Source of the DNA: UBA7332 sp051652645
GTDB lineage: Bacteria; Bacteroidota; Bacteroidia; Bacteroidales; UBA7332
DNA length: 64,000 nt
Reading direction: 5' to 3'
Assembly: GCA_051652645.1 (NCBI GenBank)
Contig: JBOFUP010000092.1
Location: 15,670-79,669 of the forward strand
The translations under genes and the position numbers were made by a program. This document shows positions 24,714 to 33,991 of the stretch, one piece after another. Below the pieces are notes generated by a model that was not told where the DNA came from, did not search any database, and saw nothing but the letters and a program-made list of their open reading frames with translations. Positions within the stretch are counted from its first letter, which is position 1. Every line of letters starts with the position of its first letter.

Positions 24714-26564
24714 ATGGAAGAGATTACTAAACAACAACCTACTTATAGCGAAGATAATATCATAACATTAGCTTGGCAGGAGCACATACGCCGTCGACCT
24801 GGGATGTATATCGGGAAGTTGGGCGATGGAGTTCATGCAGATGATGGTATATATGTACTGCTAAAGGAGGTCCTCGATAACTCGATTGACGAATATATGA
24901 TGGGTCATGGTAAGCAGATTGAGGTTGTAATCAAAGATGGTCATGTCTCAATTAGAGATTACGGTAGAGGTGTTCCTCTCGGCAAGGTTAGGGATGTCTC
25001 TTCGAAGATGAATACAGGAGCCAAGTACGACTCAAAAGCTTTTAAGAAGTCTGTTGGGTTGAACGGTGTAGGTATTAAGGCTGTCAATGCCCTATCTTCA
25101 AGATTCTATATACAGTCACATCGCGATGGACAGGCTGTAGGTATTGAGTATTCGTGTGGTGAGATTGTAAAGCAAAGCGATCTTTTCGAAGTAAAGGATA
25201 AGAATGGTACTCTTGTTGAGTTTACTCCTGATCCTGCAATCTTTCGTGACTATCATTTTCGTGATGAGTTTGTTGTTGCTCTACTCAAGAACTACACTTT
25301 CCTAAATGCGGGTCTTGTAATAAGCTATAACGGTCAGAAGTTTGTGTCTAAGAATGGATTAGTAGATCTTCTGAATGAGAATATGACCTCCGATGGTTTA
25401 TATCCAATTATTCATATAAAGGATGAGGATATAGAGGTTGTTATAACACATGGCAATCAGTATGGTGAGGAGTACTATTCATTCGTGAATGGACAACATA
25501 CGACTCAAGGAGGTACACACCTTTCTGCATTTAAGGAGTCTATCTCTAGAGTCATAAAAGAGTTCTATGGTAAGAACTTTGACTATGGTGATATTCGTAA
25601 TGGCATCATTGCTGCAGTAAGTGTGAAGATTGAGGAGCCTGTCTTTGAGTCACAAACAAAGACAAAGCTAGGGTCAAAAGAGATGAGTCCAGATGGTGTT
25701 TCTGTAAATAAATATATTGGCGACTTTATGAAAAAAGAGCTGGATAATTATCTACACAGAAATACATCTACAGCCGAGAGCTTATTGAAAAAGATTCTCG
25801 AGTCCGAAAAGGAGCGTAAAGCGATAGCTGGAGTAACAAAGCTTGCTCGAGAGAGAGCTAAGAAAGCTAACCTTCATAATAAGAAACTAAGAGACTGTAG
25901 GGCTCACCTTAGTGATAATAGAGGGGATAGAAGAGAGGATACTTGTATCTTTATTACTGAGGGAGACTCAGCTTCTGGTTCTATTACAAAGAGTCGTGAG
26001 GTTGAGACTCAGGCAGTTTTTTCACTTAAGGGTAAGCCCCTGAATACTTATGGATTAACAAAAAAGGTGGTGTACGAGAATGAAGAGTTCAACCTTCTTC
26101 AAGCAGCGCTTAATATTGAGGATGGTCTTGATGGATTGCGTTATAATAAGGTTATCATTGCTACTGATGCTGACGTTGATGGAATGCACATTCGACTTTT
26201 GCTTATTACCTTCTTCTTACAGTTTTTCCCAGATCTGATCAAGAAGGGACACGTATATATATTGCAGACACCACTATTCAGAGTTAGAAATAAGAAAGAG
26301 ACAATTTATTGTTACTCCGAGGAGGAGAGGATCTCAGCAATCAATAAGCTGTCTCCATCTCCAGAGATTACTCGATTCAAGGGGTTGGGTGAAATATCCC
26401 CAGATGAGTTTAAGTATTTCATTGGTGAAGATATGCGTCTTGATATGGTAACTCTTAAGAAAGAAGACCTTGTAAAAGAGCTCTTGGCGTTCTATATGGG
26501 AAAAAATACTATGGAGCGACAGAACTTCATCATTGACAACCTAGTTGTTGAGGAGGATGTATAA
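24714..26564 (+). CDS. parE: DNA topoisomerase IV subunit B
   Basis: 616 residues. The N-terminal GHKL ATPase carries EVLDNSIDEYMMGHG, DYGRGVPLGK and GLNGVGIKAVNALS. The central transducer domain is followed by a TOPRIM domain with FITEGDSASGSI and DADVDGMHIRLL, and a C-terminal RFKGLGEISPDEF segment. It acts with ParC, encoded 9 kb downstream at 35665, to decatenate daughter chromosomes. Its short length and the lack of the GyrB insertion, plus a ParC-like partner, favour ParE over GyrB. Confidence 0.92.
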   Translation: MEEITKQQPTYSEDNIITLAWQEHIRRRPGMYIGKLGDGVHADDGIYVLLKEVLDNSIDEYMMGHGKQIEVVIKDGHVSIRDYGRGVPLGKVRDVSSKMNTGAKYDSKAFKKSVGLNGVGIKAVNALSSRFYIQSHRDGQAVGIEYSCGEIVKQSDLFEVKDKNGTLVEFTPDPAIFRDYHFRDEFVVALLKNYTFLNAGLVISYNGQKFVSKNGLVDLLNENMTSDGLYPIIHIKDEDIEVVITHGNQYGEEYYSFVNGQHTTQGGTHLSAFKESISRVIKEFYGKNFDYGDIRNGIIAAVSVKIEEPVFESQTKTKLGSKEMSPDGVSVNKYIGDFMKKELDNYLHRNTSTAESLLKKILESEKERKAIAGVTKLARERAKKANLHNKKLRDCRAHLSDNRGDRREDTCIFITEGDSASGSITKSREVETQAVFSLKGKPLNTYGLTKKVVYENEEFNLLQAALNIEDGLDGLRYNKVIIATDADVDGMHIRLLLITFFLQFFPDLIKKGHVYILQTPLFRVRNKKETIYCYSEEERISAINKLSPSPEITRFKGLGEISPDEFKYFIGEDMRLDMVTLKKEDLVKELLAFYMGKNTMERQNFIIDNLVVEEDV

Positions 26565-26597
26565 TCCTCTTTGATAAACACAAATTTATATATATAG

Positions 26598-27086
26598 ATG
26601 AAAAGAGTAGCCCTATTCCCAGGTACATTTGACCCTTTTACAAAAGGACACCACTCAATCGTGATGAGAGCTCTTCAGGCTTGTGCAGATGAGGTAATCG
26701 TAGCTATTGGAATTAATGATTCTAAAAGGCCTCTATTTACAATTGAAGAGAGGGTTGCGGCATTGAAAGAGATATTTAAGGATGAGCCGAGAGTGAGTGT
26801 TGCAACATATAGTTGTGTTACCGCCGATTTTGCTACTGAAATAGGAGCAACCACAATAGTGAGAGGCATTCGTTCTGCAATGGATTTTGAGTTTGAAAAG
26901 GCAATAGCCGACGTAAATAAAAAATTGACAGGAGTTGAAACACTTATCTTGATTACTGAGCTAGAGTTTGCTCATATAAGCTCAACCATTGTAAGAGATT
27001 TGATTAGGTTCGGAAAAGATATCTCTGACTTTGTTCCAAATCCAAAAGTGCTTGAAGATTGTATGCATCTCAAACCTGTAAAATAA
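26598..27086 (+). CDS. coaD: Pantetheine-phosphate adenylyltransferase
   Basis: 162 residues, standard CoaD size. It transfers AMP from ATP to 4'-phosphopantetheine, the fourth step of coenzyme A synthesis. Visible: the N-terminal (T/H)xGH nucleotidyl motif ALFPGTFDPFTKGHHSIV, the VRGIRSAMDFEFE loop, and the C-terminal ISSTIVRDL. It lies 33 bp after parE, so it is probably cotranscribed. Confidence 0.96.
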   Translation: MKRVALFPGTFDPFTKGHHSIVMRALQACADEVIVAIGINDSKRPLFTIEERVAALKEIFKDEPRVSVATYSCVTADFATEIGATTIVRGIRSAMDFEFEKAIADVNKKLTGVETLILITELEFAHISSTIVRDLIRFGKDISDFVPNPKVLEDCMHLKPVK

Positions 27087-27135
27087 GTTATTTTAGACTA
27101 TTTGATAAAAAATAACCCTATATTCGTCCGCGATT

Positions 27136-27235
27136 TTAGGGGTGCACCCTACAATTGAGTATGCAATAGCTACTCAATTGTAGGGTGCTGAGATTATACC
27201 CTTTGAACCTGAGCAGGTAATGCTGCTCAGGGAAA
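27136..27235 (+). ncRNA. TPP riboswitch (THI element)
   Basis: Core TPP aptamer words occur in order: GGGGTGC (27139-27145), CTGAGATTATACCC (27188-27201), GAACCTGAGCAGGTAATGC (27205-27223) and CTCAGGGAA. Between the first two is an extra P3 hairpin with a perfect 16-bp stem (27146-27161 with 27171-27186). It precedes TonB receptor, PnuT and thiamine diphosphokinase genes, so TPP should lower their expression. The 92 bp between aptamer and ATG holds the expression platform, which I could not resolve. Confidence 0.96.
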
Positions 27236-27327
27236 AAGAGAAATTATATATCTTTGCTAGTATGGGCCTTATCCTTTAGCCCCCTAATCTCTATGTTTTA
27301 TTTACTTAATTCACAAAATAAGAGACT

Positions 27328-29517
27328 ATGAATAAAAGGGTTCTATTTTCTACCTTAGCAATTCTGCTATCTTCCTTTGCGCTAATTTATGCCGAGAGTG
27401 CTATGCGCGATACAATCAAATTTTCAAATAATGTTGAGCTCGATGAAATAGTTGTAGCAGCAACTCGTGTTCTCAAGGGTACACCTGTTGCATATACTGA
27501 CTTCTCAAAAGAGGAGTTAGAGCGAAGAAACTACGGTCAAGATGTACCTTATCTGATTTCTATGACGCCCTCCGTGGTTGTGACATCAGATGCAGGTACA
27601 GGTATTGGATATACAGGATTTAGAGTTAGAGGGACAGATGCGAATCGCATCAATGTTACTGTTAATGGTGTTCCTGTAAACGATTCAGAGTCGCAGACGG
27701 TATTTTGGGTTAATATGCCAGATTTTGCATCATCGGTGGAGAATGTGCAGATTCAAAGAGGGGTGGGTACTTCCACTAATGGAGCAGCTGCATTCGGCGC
27801 TACAATTGCCATGCAAACAGATGGGCTAAAACCAAAGCCTTATGCTGAGGTAAATACAACCGGAGGATCATTTGGAACAATCAAGACAACAGCTAAAGGA
27901 GGAACAGGTCTTATCAACGATCATTTTGTATTTGATGCTAGATATTCAAAAGTCCTCAGTGATGGATTTATTGATAGAGCCTCTGTGGATATGAGCTCAT
28001 TCTATGCGTCTGCTGCCTATTACGGAGCACAAACCCTAGTAAAGTTTCAAGCATTCGGAAGCGATGAGCAGAGTTATCAAGCATGGAATGGCACACCGCT
28101 ATCTTTGCTTGAGAGTGATAGGACATATAACTCTTGTGGAGAGTATGTTGACGATCAAGGTGTGGTAAGATACTATGATAATCAAACAGACAACTACCGT
28201 CAACAGCACTACCACCTAACGACCATTCAACAGCTTTCTAATGCTTGGAATATGAATCTAACTCTTCACTACACTCGTGGAAAAGGATATTACGAAGAGT
28301 ATAAAGCTAATTCAAAGTTTATAGACTATAAACTTCCACAAGTGAGTGGTGCTGATAGAGGTGACCTTGTACGCCGTAAATGGTTAGATAATCATTTTTA
28401 TGGAGCTGTTTATAGTGCAAACTATAAGCGCGAGCGTATTCAAATGACACTAGGGACATCTGTGAATAACTATGATGGAGATCATTTTGGCAAAGTTATT
28501 TGGGCTAAAAGTATCGAGAACCTTCCGGTTGGTCATGAGTATTACCGCAGCAGGGGAACAAAATTGGACTATAACGCCTTTGCTAAAACTAATCTTCTGC
28601 TTACTAAAGGATTAAATGCCTATGTTGATCTACAATATAGAGGTATAGATTATCGTATTGATGGCGAAGATGACAAAGCTGGAGCATTAGACGTAAAACG
28701 TCAATTTAACTTCTTTAATCCTAAGGTAGGATTAAACTATGAGTTCGCAAATAAGCATAATGCATTTCTATCATTCTCTGTAGCCAACCGTGAGCCTAAT
28801 AGGAACAATTTTACAGAAGCAGCTGCAGGCGAACGACCACTACATGAGACGCTATACGATTATGAAGCTGGATATAAATACTCCTCGTCAAGATTCTCAG
28901 CTGGGGTAAATCTATATTTTATGGATTATACCAATCAGCTGATACTAACAGGTAAAATTAGTGAAATAGGTGAAGCTTTGACTTCTAATATAAAGGATAG
29001 TTATCGAATGGGTATTGAATTGATGGCTGGCGTTAAAATTACATCATGGCTAGATTGGAGTGGTAACATGACACTGAGTCAAAATAAAATTAATAATTTT
29101 ACGGAGTTTGTTGATGATTGGGATACAGGCAATCAAGTAGAGAACTACATTGGAAAGAGCGATATAGCATTCTCTCCATCTATTATAGCAAACAGCTCCT
29201 TTGATTTTAACTACAAAGGATTCTCGGCTGGATTCTACTCTCAATACGTTGGAAAGCAATATGTAGACAATACAGCCAGTGATGATAGATCAATTGATGC
29301 TTATTTCGTTAACAACGTAAGGCTAGGTTATATCTTCAAACCACGATTTATTAAGGAGATAGGCATAGACCTTATGGTTAATAATATCTTCAATCATCAA
29401 TATGAAACCAATGCTTGGGTATACTCATACTATGAAGCAGGGGAGAGAAAAAGCGACAATGGATATTTTGCGCAGGCTGGTGCCAATTTTATGGGTAGAT
29501 TATCCCTCAAATTTTAA
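27328..29517 (+). CDS. TonB-dependent receptor, probable thiamine transporter
   Basis: 729 residues. A signal peptide (about 1-22) is followed by a TonB-box-like VELDEIVVAAT (about 36-46). The plug domain carries PYLISMTPSVVV, FRVRGTDANRINVTVNGVPVND and VQIQRGVGTSTNGAAAFGATI. The barrel ends in a phenylalanine (FMGRLSLKF) as outer-membrane barrels do. There is no SusC-type carboxypeptidase-like domain. Placement between a TPP riboswitch and pnuT plus thiamine diphosphokinase strongly suggests thiamine or a thiamine derivative as ligand. The ligand is inferred from context. Confidence 0.92.
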   Translation: MNKRVLFSTLAILLSSFALIYAESAMRDTIKFSNNVELDEIVVAATRVLKGTPVAYTDFSKEELERRNYGQDVPYLISMTPSVVVTSDAGTGIGYTGFRVRGTDANRINVTVNGVPVNDSESQTVFWVNMPDFASSVENVQIQRGVGTSTNGAAAFGATIAMQTDGLKPKPYAEVNTTGGSFGTIKTTAKGGTGLINDHFVFDARYSKVLSDGFIDRASVDMSSFYASAAYYGAQTLVKFQAFGSDEQSYQAWNGTPLSLLESDRTYNSCGEYVDDQGVVRYYDNQTDNYRQQHYHLTTIQQLSNAWNMNLTLHYTRGKGYYEEYKANSKFIDYKLPQVSGADRGDLVRRKWLDNHFYGAVYSANYKRERIQMTLGTSVNNYDGDHFGKVIWAKSIENLPVGHEYYRSRGTKLDYNAFAKTNLLLTKGLNAYVDLQYRGIDYRIDGEDDKAGALDVKRQFNFFNPKVGLNYEFANKHNAFLSFSVANREPNRNNFTEAAAGERPLHETLYDYEAGYKYSSSRFSAGVNLYFMDYTNQLILTGKISEIGEALTSNIKDSYRMGIELMAGVKITSWLDWSGNMTLSQNKINNFTEFVDDWDTGNQVENYIGKSDIAFSPSIIANSSFDFNYKGFSAGFYSQYVGKQYVDNTASDDRSIDAYFVNNVRLGYIFKPRFIKEIGIDLMVNNIFNHQYETNAWVYSYYEAGERKSDNGYFAQAGANFMGRLSLKF

Positions 29518-29533
29518 TTATTAGACACATATA

Positions 29534-30124
29534 ATGGACAATAATCTTATCGAGATATTAGGGACTGTGTCTGGCTTACTATACCTCTATCTGGAGATTA
29601 AACAAAGGCCTACAATGTGGATAGTAGGTATAATAACCTCACTAGCATATCTATTTGTCTTCTTTAATGCCAAGATATATGCAGATGCGTCACTTCAAAT
29701 GTATTACGTTGTAATAAGTTTTTACGGCCTATTTCTTTGGAGACGCTCTTTGAGAGGAGGTGCTTTAAAGCAACAAAATGAGAATAGTAATATCGAATAT
29801 AGGGTAATGTCAATAGAGACCTGGGGTTATATAATAGGCTTTTCTATTCTATTATTTATAGTCATGTTTACAATATTATCCCTTTATACTGACTCTCCAA
29901 TTCCTATAGGTGATGCTATAACGACTTCACTCTCTATAGTTGCTACATGGATGTTGGCTAAAAGATATATAGAACATTGGGGCTTTTGGGTTGTTATTAA
30001 CTTTATATCAATATATAATTATTGGATTCGAGAGCTAAACTATACAGTTTTACTATATATCTTCTATGGTGTATTTGCCATCGTAGGATTATATACATGG
30101 AAGAAACAAGGAAATAAAGTATGA
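29534..30124 (+). CDS. pnuT: PnuC-family thiamine transporter PnuT
   Basis: 196 residues with about seven hydrophobic segments. The PnuC signatures are present: MWIVGIITSLAYLFVFF, YADASLQMYYVVISFYGLFLW and the late ATWMLAKRYIEHWGFWVVIN. The family carries nicotinamide riboside (PnuC) or thiamine (PnuT) across the inner membrane. The TPP riboswitch and neighbours point to PnuT. Its stop overlaps the start of the thiamine diphosphokinase gene by 4 bp. Confidence 0.92.
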   Translation: MDNNLIEILGTVSGLLYLYLEIKQRPTMWIVGIITSLAYLFVFFNAKIYADASLQMYYVVISFYGLFLWRRSLRGGALKQQNENSNIEYRVMSIETWGYIIGFSILLFIVMFTILSLYTDSPIPIGDAITTSLSIVATWMLAKRYIEHWGFWVVINFISIYNYWIRELNYTVLLYIFYGVFAIVGLYTWKKQGNKV

Positions 30125-30756
30125 TTACATCTACAAAATGTGTTATTGTTGCTAATGGTGAGTTCCCTCGTAGGGAGCTCACTATGCGACTGCTCCATTC
30201 AGCCGAAACAATTATTGCCTGTGATGGTGCTACCAGAAAACTTTTAGCTAATAATATTGATCCAACATATATTGTTGGTGATCTTGACTCCCTATCCAGA
30301 GAGATACGCCAAATATATGCAGAGCGCGTTATTGAAGTAAATGATCAAGAGAGTAATGATTTGACTAAGGCTGTCAATTTTGCTCACTCTCTTGGTTACA
30401 AAGAAGCTGCAATAGTTGCAGCAACAGGACTAAGAGAAGACCACACTCTTGGAAATATCTCTCTCTTGGCAAACTATGCTAATAAATTTGATAGAATAGA
30501 GATCATTTCTGACTACGGTTGCTTTAAAGCAATATCAAAGAGTGCTTCATTTGCATCGCACCCTGGACAGCAAGTTTCAATATTTGTTATGCATCCGGTA
30601 CTCTCTATTAGTTCAATAGGCTTACTTTTTCCTATAGAAAATAGAATTTTCACCCAGTGGTGGGAAGGTACTCTAAATGAGGCAGTAGGCAGCTCATTTG
30701 CTCTGAATTTAGATGGTAATGGAAGTGTTATTGTGTATAGAACTCATATGGAATAG
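30121..30756 (+). CDS. thiN: Thiamine diphosphokinase (thiamine pyrophosphokinase)
   Basis: 211 residues. It converts imported thiamine directly into TPP, which traps it in the cell. Family motifs: IACDGATRKLL at about residues 32-42, IVGDLDSLS at about 55-63, DQESNDLTKAVNFA at about 77-90 and GLREDHTLGN. The C-terminal TPK B1-binding beta domain ends NGSVIVYRTH. The overlap with pnuT (ATGA) indicates translational coupling. Symbol by analogy with Bacillus. Confidence 0.93.
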   Translation: MITSTKCVIVANGEFPRRELTMRLLHSAETIIACDGATRKLLANNIDPTYIVGDLDSLSREIRQIYAERVIEVNDQESNDLTKAVNFAHSLGYKEAAIVAATGLREDHTLGNISLLANYANKFDRIEIISDYGCFKAISKSASFASHPGQQVSIFVMHPVLSISSIGLLFPIENRIFTQWWEGTLNEAVGSSFALNLDGNGSVIVYRTHME

Positions 30757-30776
30757 TAAAAAAAGTGTCCTAAAAT

Positions 30777-30807
30777 TTTGCCAGTTCAGAAAAAAGCACT
30801 AATATTG
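30777..30807 (+). promoter_or_regulatory. Promoter of the CAU-anticodon tRNA
   Basis: TTTG (30777-30780), 19 bp, then TAATATTG (30800-30807, one mismatch to TAnnTTTG). It ends 30 bp before the tRNA. Confidence 0.5.
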
Positions 30808-30837
30808 CAGTACGAAATAAGGGAAACACCTTAATCG

Positions 30838-30911
30838 GGTCCTATAGCTCAGTTGGTTAGAGCACCTGACTCATAATCAGGGAGTCCTTGGTTCAAGCCC
30901 AAGTGGGACCA
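30838..30911 (+). tRNA. tRNA with anticodon CAT (elongator Met or Ile2)
   Basis: 74 nt. Acceptor GGTCCTA pairs with TGGGACC (one G-U). D-arm AGCTCAGTTGGTTAGAGC, anticodon arm CCTGA-CTCATAA-TCAGG, T-arm CTTGG-TTCAAGC-CCAAG, discriminator A. The anticodon stem lacks the three G-C pairs of the initiator, so it is not fMet. CAT could be elongator methionine, or isoleucine if modified to lysidine by TilS; sequence alone does not settle it here. Confidence 0.9.
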
Positions 30912-30914
30912 CTA

Positions 30915-30952
30915 GAAAGCATCTACATTAACTTGTAGGTGCTTTTTTTTTT
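30915..30952 (+). terminator. Terminator after the tRNA
   Basis: An AAGCATCTACA / TGTAGGTGCTT stem (30916-30943) with a 5-nt loop is followed by ten T. Confidence 0.85.
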
Positions 30953-31155
30953 ACTTCTAATCATTGTGGCTGCTCTACATTTTTGGGAGTAGCAGCCTAG
31001 ATAATCGATTTGTTTAAGCAATATATCTTTTCTTATTGTACTTTGTAACTCTCTGTTTCTAGATAAATTGATGTGTGAGATTTTATATGTTATATTGCTA
31101 ATATATAGCAGGTACACTGTTGGACTACTCATTTGTAAGTAGCATTCTATTCAAA

Positions 31156-31231
31156 TACGTACGTATTTAGTGTAAAGTACGTACATGTTTTTTGCAAAGT
31201 ACGTACGTATTTACTTCAAAATACGTACGTA
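31156..31231. repeat. Four-copy TACGTACGTA palindrome array, 22-bp period (copy 2 of 2 in window)
   Basis: Copies start at 31156, 31178, 31200 and 31222, each exactly 22 bp apart. Three are exact TACGTACGTA; the second is TACGTACATG. The 12-bp gaps begin TTT and end AAG or AAA with a variable middle. The array lies between the tRNA terminator and the terminator of the convergent YfhO-like gene, in a 390-bp gap with no gene. Copy number, core and period are the same as at 5863-5938. Confidence 0.9.
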
Positions 31232-31340
31232 TTTCTGGAGATCACTTGTTCCAAAATTTTACTTTCTCACACCCTTCTTGATAGATACCTATTATATAGA
31301 CTATTCTATACCCCATCTTTTTGTTATAGTCGTAAAAATA

Positions 31341-31381
31341 AAAAGCTCCGATGTGCCTTTGTGTGGCATATCGGAGCTTTT
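31341..31381 (-). terminator. Terminator of the YfhO-like gene
   Basis: A 17-bp stem (31341-31357 with 31365-31381, one G-T pair) has a 7-nt loop. The minus-strand read runs into TTTTTATTTTT. Confidence 0.85.
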
Positions 31382-31417
31382 GTTTATCATCCATGCTTAG
31401 CCTATGCTGGGTGTAAA

Positions 31418-33850
31418 CTACTTTGTTAACTTGTAATGCTTAAACAGTAGAGCCAGAATTGAGGATATAAGTAAGAATATACATATATATGCAATCCTCT
31501 CTGTCGTCTCTATAGTTTTAGGTCTGAAGGTGAATACTACCTCATGTTCACCTTGTGGTATCTCAATAGCTCTTAATATGTAGTTAGCTCTAGCTATAGG
31601 AACCTCCTTACCATCTATGGTAGCACTCCATCCATCATACCACACTTCAGAGAATATTGCCATGCCATACTCACTCTTTTTGCTTACGTAATATTTAAGT
31701 TCGTTCGGAGCAAAAGAGGTGAGTTTTATCATATCAGTAGAATCTTTTGTCGTTGAACTCTTTACATTGCTAAGCATCTTTTCAAACCTTCTGTCTACAA
31801 CAGCACTATTTCTCGGATCAATATTTGATAGCTTATCCATCTCTTGGTTTGCATTATCAACCCAAGTGATGTTAGATACAAACCAAGCGTTTCCTAGAGC
31901 TTCACTATTGTGGTGTACAGTTGGTTCACCATTTTGCCCCTTAACAATAAGGTATTTAGTGTTTAACATATTTATTACTGCTGGGTTCTGCTTAGATATC
32001 TGATGCTCGATGAGGTCTTGATATCTCTGAAGTTTAGCAGCATGATAACCACCAATTGATTTGTGGTAGTACGAGGTGAAAGCATCGTTAAAAGGATCTC
32101 TAGTGAGATTGAATACTCTAAAGTTTGGATCTTTGTCTTTAAGTATTATCTCATCTGCGGCACTCTTAGGGAAAGGATTCTCAGTTCGTCTTTTCTCAAC
32201 GAAGTTCTCACTATTGAGATAGCGCTTATTAACCGACCACATGTCTATTACTGTCAGAATAATAAGTGCAATAATTACAAACTCTCTCTTTAGTATTCCT
32301 CTAGCAAATAGGAAAAGAGCTAGAGCACCAGCCATTATAAAGCCAAAACTTCGCCATGCATCAGATGATAATATCGCAGCTCTCGCATCTTCAAGAGCGT
32401 AAAGTATCTGTTGTATTTGTTGCTCTTGTTGGGCTTGTGGAAGGTAGTTTTGTACTTCAAAATTGCTTAGTAGAGCTGTTATGCTAGGTGCAATAGCAAA
32501 TATTATTGCAAGGCCAGCAGTTGACGTCAGAGCATATATAGCTGCCCTTTTTTTCTTTTTTAGATATTCAGGTTCGGTTACTATCTTGTTAAGTGCCAAT
32601 ATAGCCATTAATGGGATTGTGAATTCAGCAACCACCAAAATAGATGATACTGTCCTAAACTTATTGTACATAGGGAAGTAGTCTATGAAGAACTCCGTAA
32701 GTCCCATGAAATTGCGTCCCCATGAGAGTAGTATTGTTAGTATAGTGACGGCTAGTATACTCCATTTGAAGGCTCCTTCTATGGATATGAAGCCAAAGAT
32801 TGCTAAGGCAAGAATAATTGCTCCCACATAAACAGGTCCGGAAGTGAAGGGTTGGTCACCCCAGTAGTGATTCATTCCCTCAAGTGTAGGTCTATACTCT
32901 TGTGGTACTTGTTTCATTAGTTCGCGATTCATTCCTAGATATCCGGTAGCACCACCTTTGAAGTTTGGAATTAGGAGAGTCATGGTCTCATCTATGCCAT
33001 AACTCCAAGCTGTTATGTAGTCCTTATCAAGGCCCCCTTCTGTTTGATTCTTTGCCTGATTGACCAGTTCTGACTTTCCGCGTATAGTCTGTTTGCTATA
33101 TTCGTATGTATGGTATAGGTTTGAACTATTAGCACCAATAGCCACTATAGATGCAATAGCAAGAGTTGCAGAGGCTTTGTAGAAGTTCTTTAGTTCTCCT
33201 TTTTTTATTGCTTCGATAAAGTAGGCTATAACTATTGCCACCATGACAAATGCGAAATAGTATGACATTTGAACGTGGTTTGAAAGTATTTGGAATGCCA
33301 TAAATAGAGAGAATGTAGCTCCTCCCAATAGGTATTTACCTCTGTATGCGAATATGATCCCAGCTATTGTGGGAGGAACATATGCTAGGGTAATGAATTT
33401 CCATATGTGTCCAGCTTCTATTATAATGAAGAAGTATGAGGAGAATGCCCAAGCTATAGAACCTAGTAATGAGAGGGTGTTGCCTATCTTTAGTGACTTT
33501 AGAAGTATAAAGAATCCTATTAGCATAATGAAAACAAGAGATGCTGGCGAAGGAAGGTATAGGCTAAATATCTTTGTAGCCTCGCGTAAAATGGAATCTG
33601 ATTTATAGGATGGTGACATCTGATATGTAGGCATTCCAGAAAATGACCTAGTAGACCATCGACTATGCTCTCCGGTTTGCGCAAAAAACTCTTTAGCCTC
33701 TTGACCATTGGCTATACCTTGTTGAGTGTCGCCTTGGAATAGGACCTTACCTTCAAATATATCTGGAGCAAAGTATGCTATAGATATAGTGGCAAAGATC
33801 AAGATGCACCCCAAATAGGGTAGTACTTTTCTTAAGTTTAAGTTTGTCAT
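31418..33850 (-). CDS. YfhO family multispanning membrane protein
   Basis: 810 residues from the ATG at 33850; the first in-frame start, 14 codons earlier, sits at or inside the -7 element region. There is an N-terminal membrane helix (about 7-28), then roughly a dozen more hydrophobic segments through about residue 530. A large periplasmic C-terminal domain carries FRVFNLTRDPFNDAFTSYYHKSIGGYHAAKLQRYQDL and VVFTFRPKTIE, and a last helix ends the protein. This is the YfhO/PMT-like layout, linked in Firmicutes to glycosylation of cell-surface polymers. No role is established in Bacteroidetes. Confidence 0.85.
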   Translation of the reverse strand: MTNLNLRKVLPYLGCILIFATISIAYFAPDIFEGKVLFQGDTQQGIANGQEAKEFFAQTGEHSRWSTRSFSGMPTYQMSPSYKSDSILREATKIFSLYLPSPASLVFIMLIGFFILLKSLKIGNTLSLLGSIAWAFSSYFFIIIEAGHIWKFITLAYVPPTIAGIIFAYRGKYLLGGATFSLFMAFQILSNHVQMSYYFAFVMVAIVIAYFIEAIKKGELKNFYKASATLAIASIVAIGANSSNLYHTYEYSKQTIRGKSELVNQAKNQTEGGLDKDYITAWSYGIDETMTLLIPNFKGGATGYLGMNRELMKQVPQEYRPTLEGMNHYWGDQPFTSGPVYVGAIILALAIFGFISIEGAFKWSILAVTILTILLSWGRNFMGLTEFFIDYFPMYNKFRTVSSILVVAEFTIPLMAILALNKIVTEPEYLKKKKRAAIYALTSTAGLAIIFAIAPSITALLSNFEVQNYLPQAQQEQQIQQILYALEDARAAILSSDAWRSFGFIMAGALALFLFARGILKREFVIIALIILTVIDMWSVNKRYLNSENFVEKRRTENPFPKSAADEIILKDKDPNFRVFNLTRDPFNDAFTSYYHKSIGGYHAAKLQRYQDLIEHQISKQNPAVINMLNTKYLIVKGQNGEPTVHHNSEALGNAWFVSNITWVDNANQEMDKLSNIDPRNSAVVDRRFEKMLSNVKSSTTKDSTDMIKLTSFAPNELKYYVSKKSEYGMAIFSEVWYDGWSATIDGKEVPIARANYILRAIEIPQGEHEVVFTFRPKTIETTERIAYICIFLLISSILALLFKHYKLTK

Positions 33851-33889
33851 ATAGTTATCGTATTTGTTTATTGTCACTTCGTATGAGCA

Positions 33890-33897
33890 CAAAAATA
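33890..33897 (-). promoter_or_regulatory. -7 element TATTTTTG for the YfhO-like gene
   Basis: An exact minus-strand TAnnTTTG lies 39 bp upstream of the ATG at 33850. A TTTG lies 23 bp further upstream. Confidence 0.45.
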
Positions 33898-33919
33898 GTT
33901 TTTTTAAACGACTTGAGGA

Positions 33920-33966
33920 GCAAAAAAAAAGAGTAAAGAGACTCTTTGAATCTCTTTACTCTTTTA
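33920..33966 (-). terminator. Terminator after the DUF2795 gene
   Basis: A perfect 15-bp stem (33927-33941 with 33951-33965) with a 9-nt loop is followed on the minus strand by a long T run. Confidence 0.85.
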
Positions 33967-33991
33967 CATCTCCTCATCGAGGAGTAAGTTC

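Noticed and set aside
24714..26564. DNA gyrase subunit B
   Set aside because: The short length, and a partner subunit in the window with a ParC-like acidic tail and degenerate C-terminal domain, favour ParE. Not excluded absolutely without the rest of the genome.
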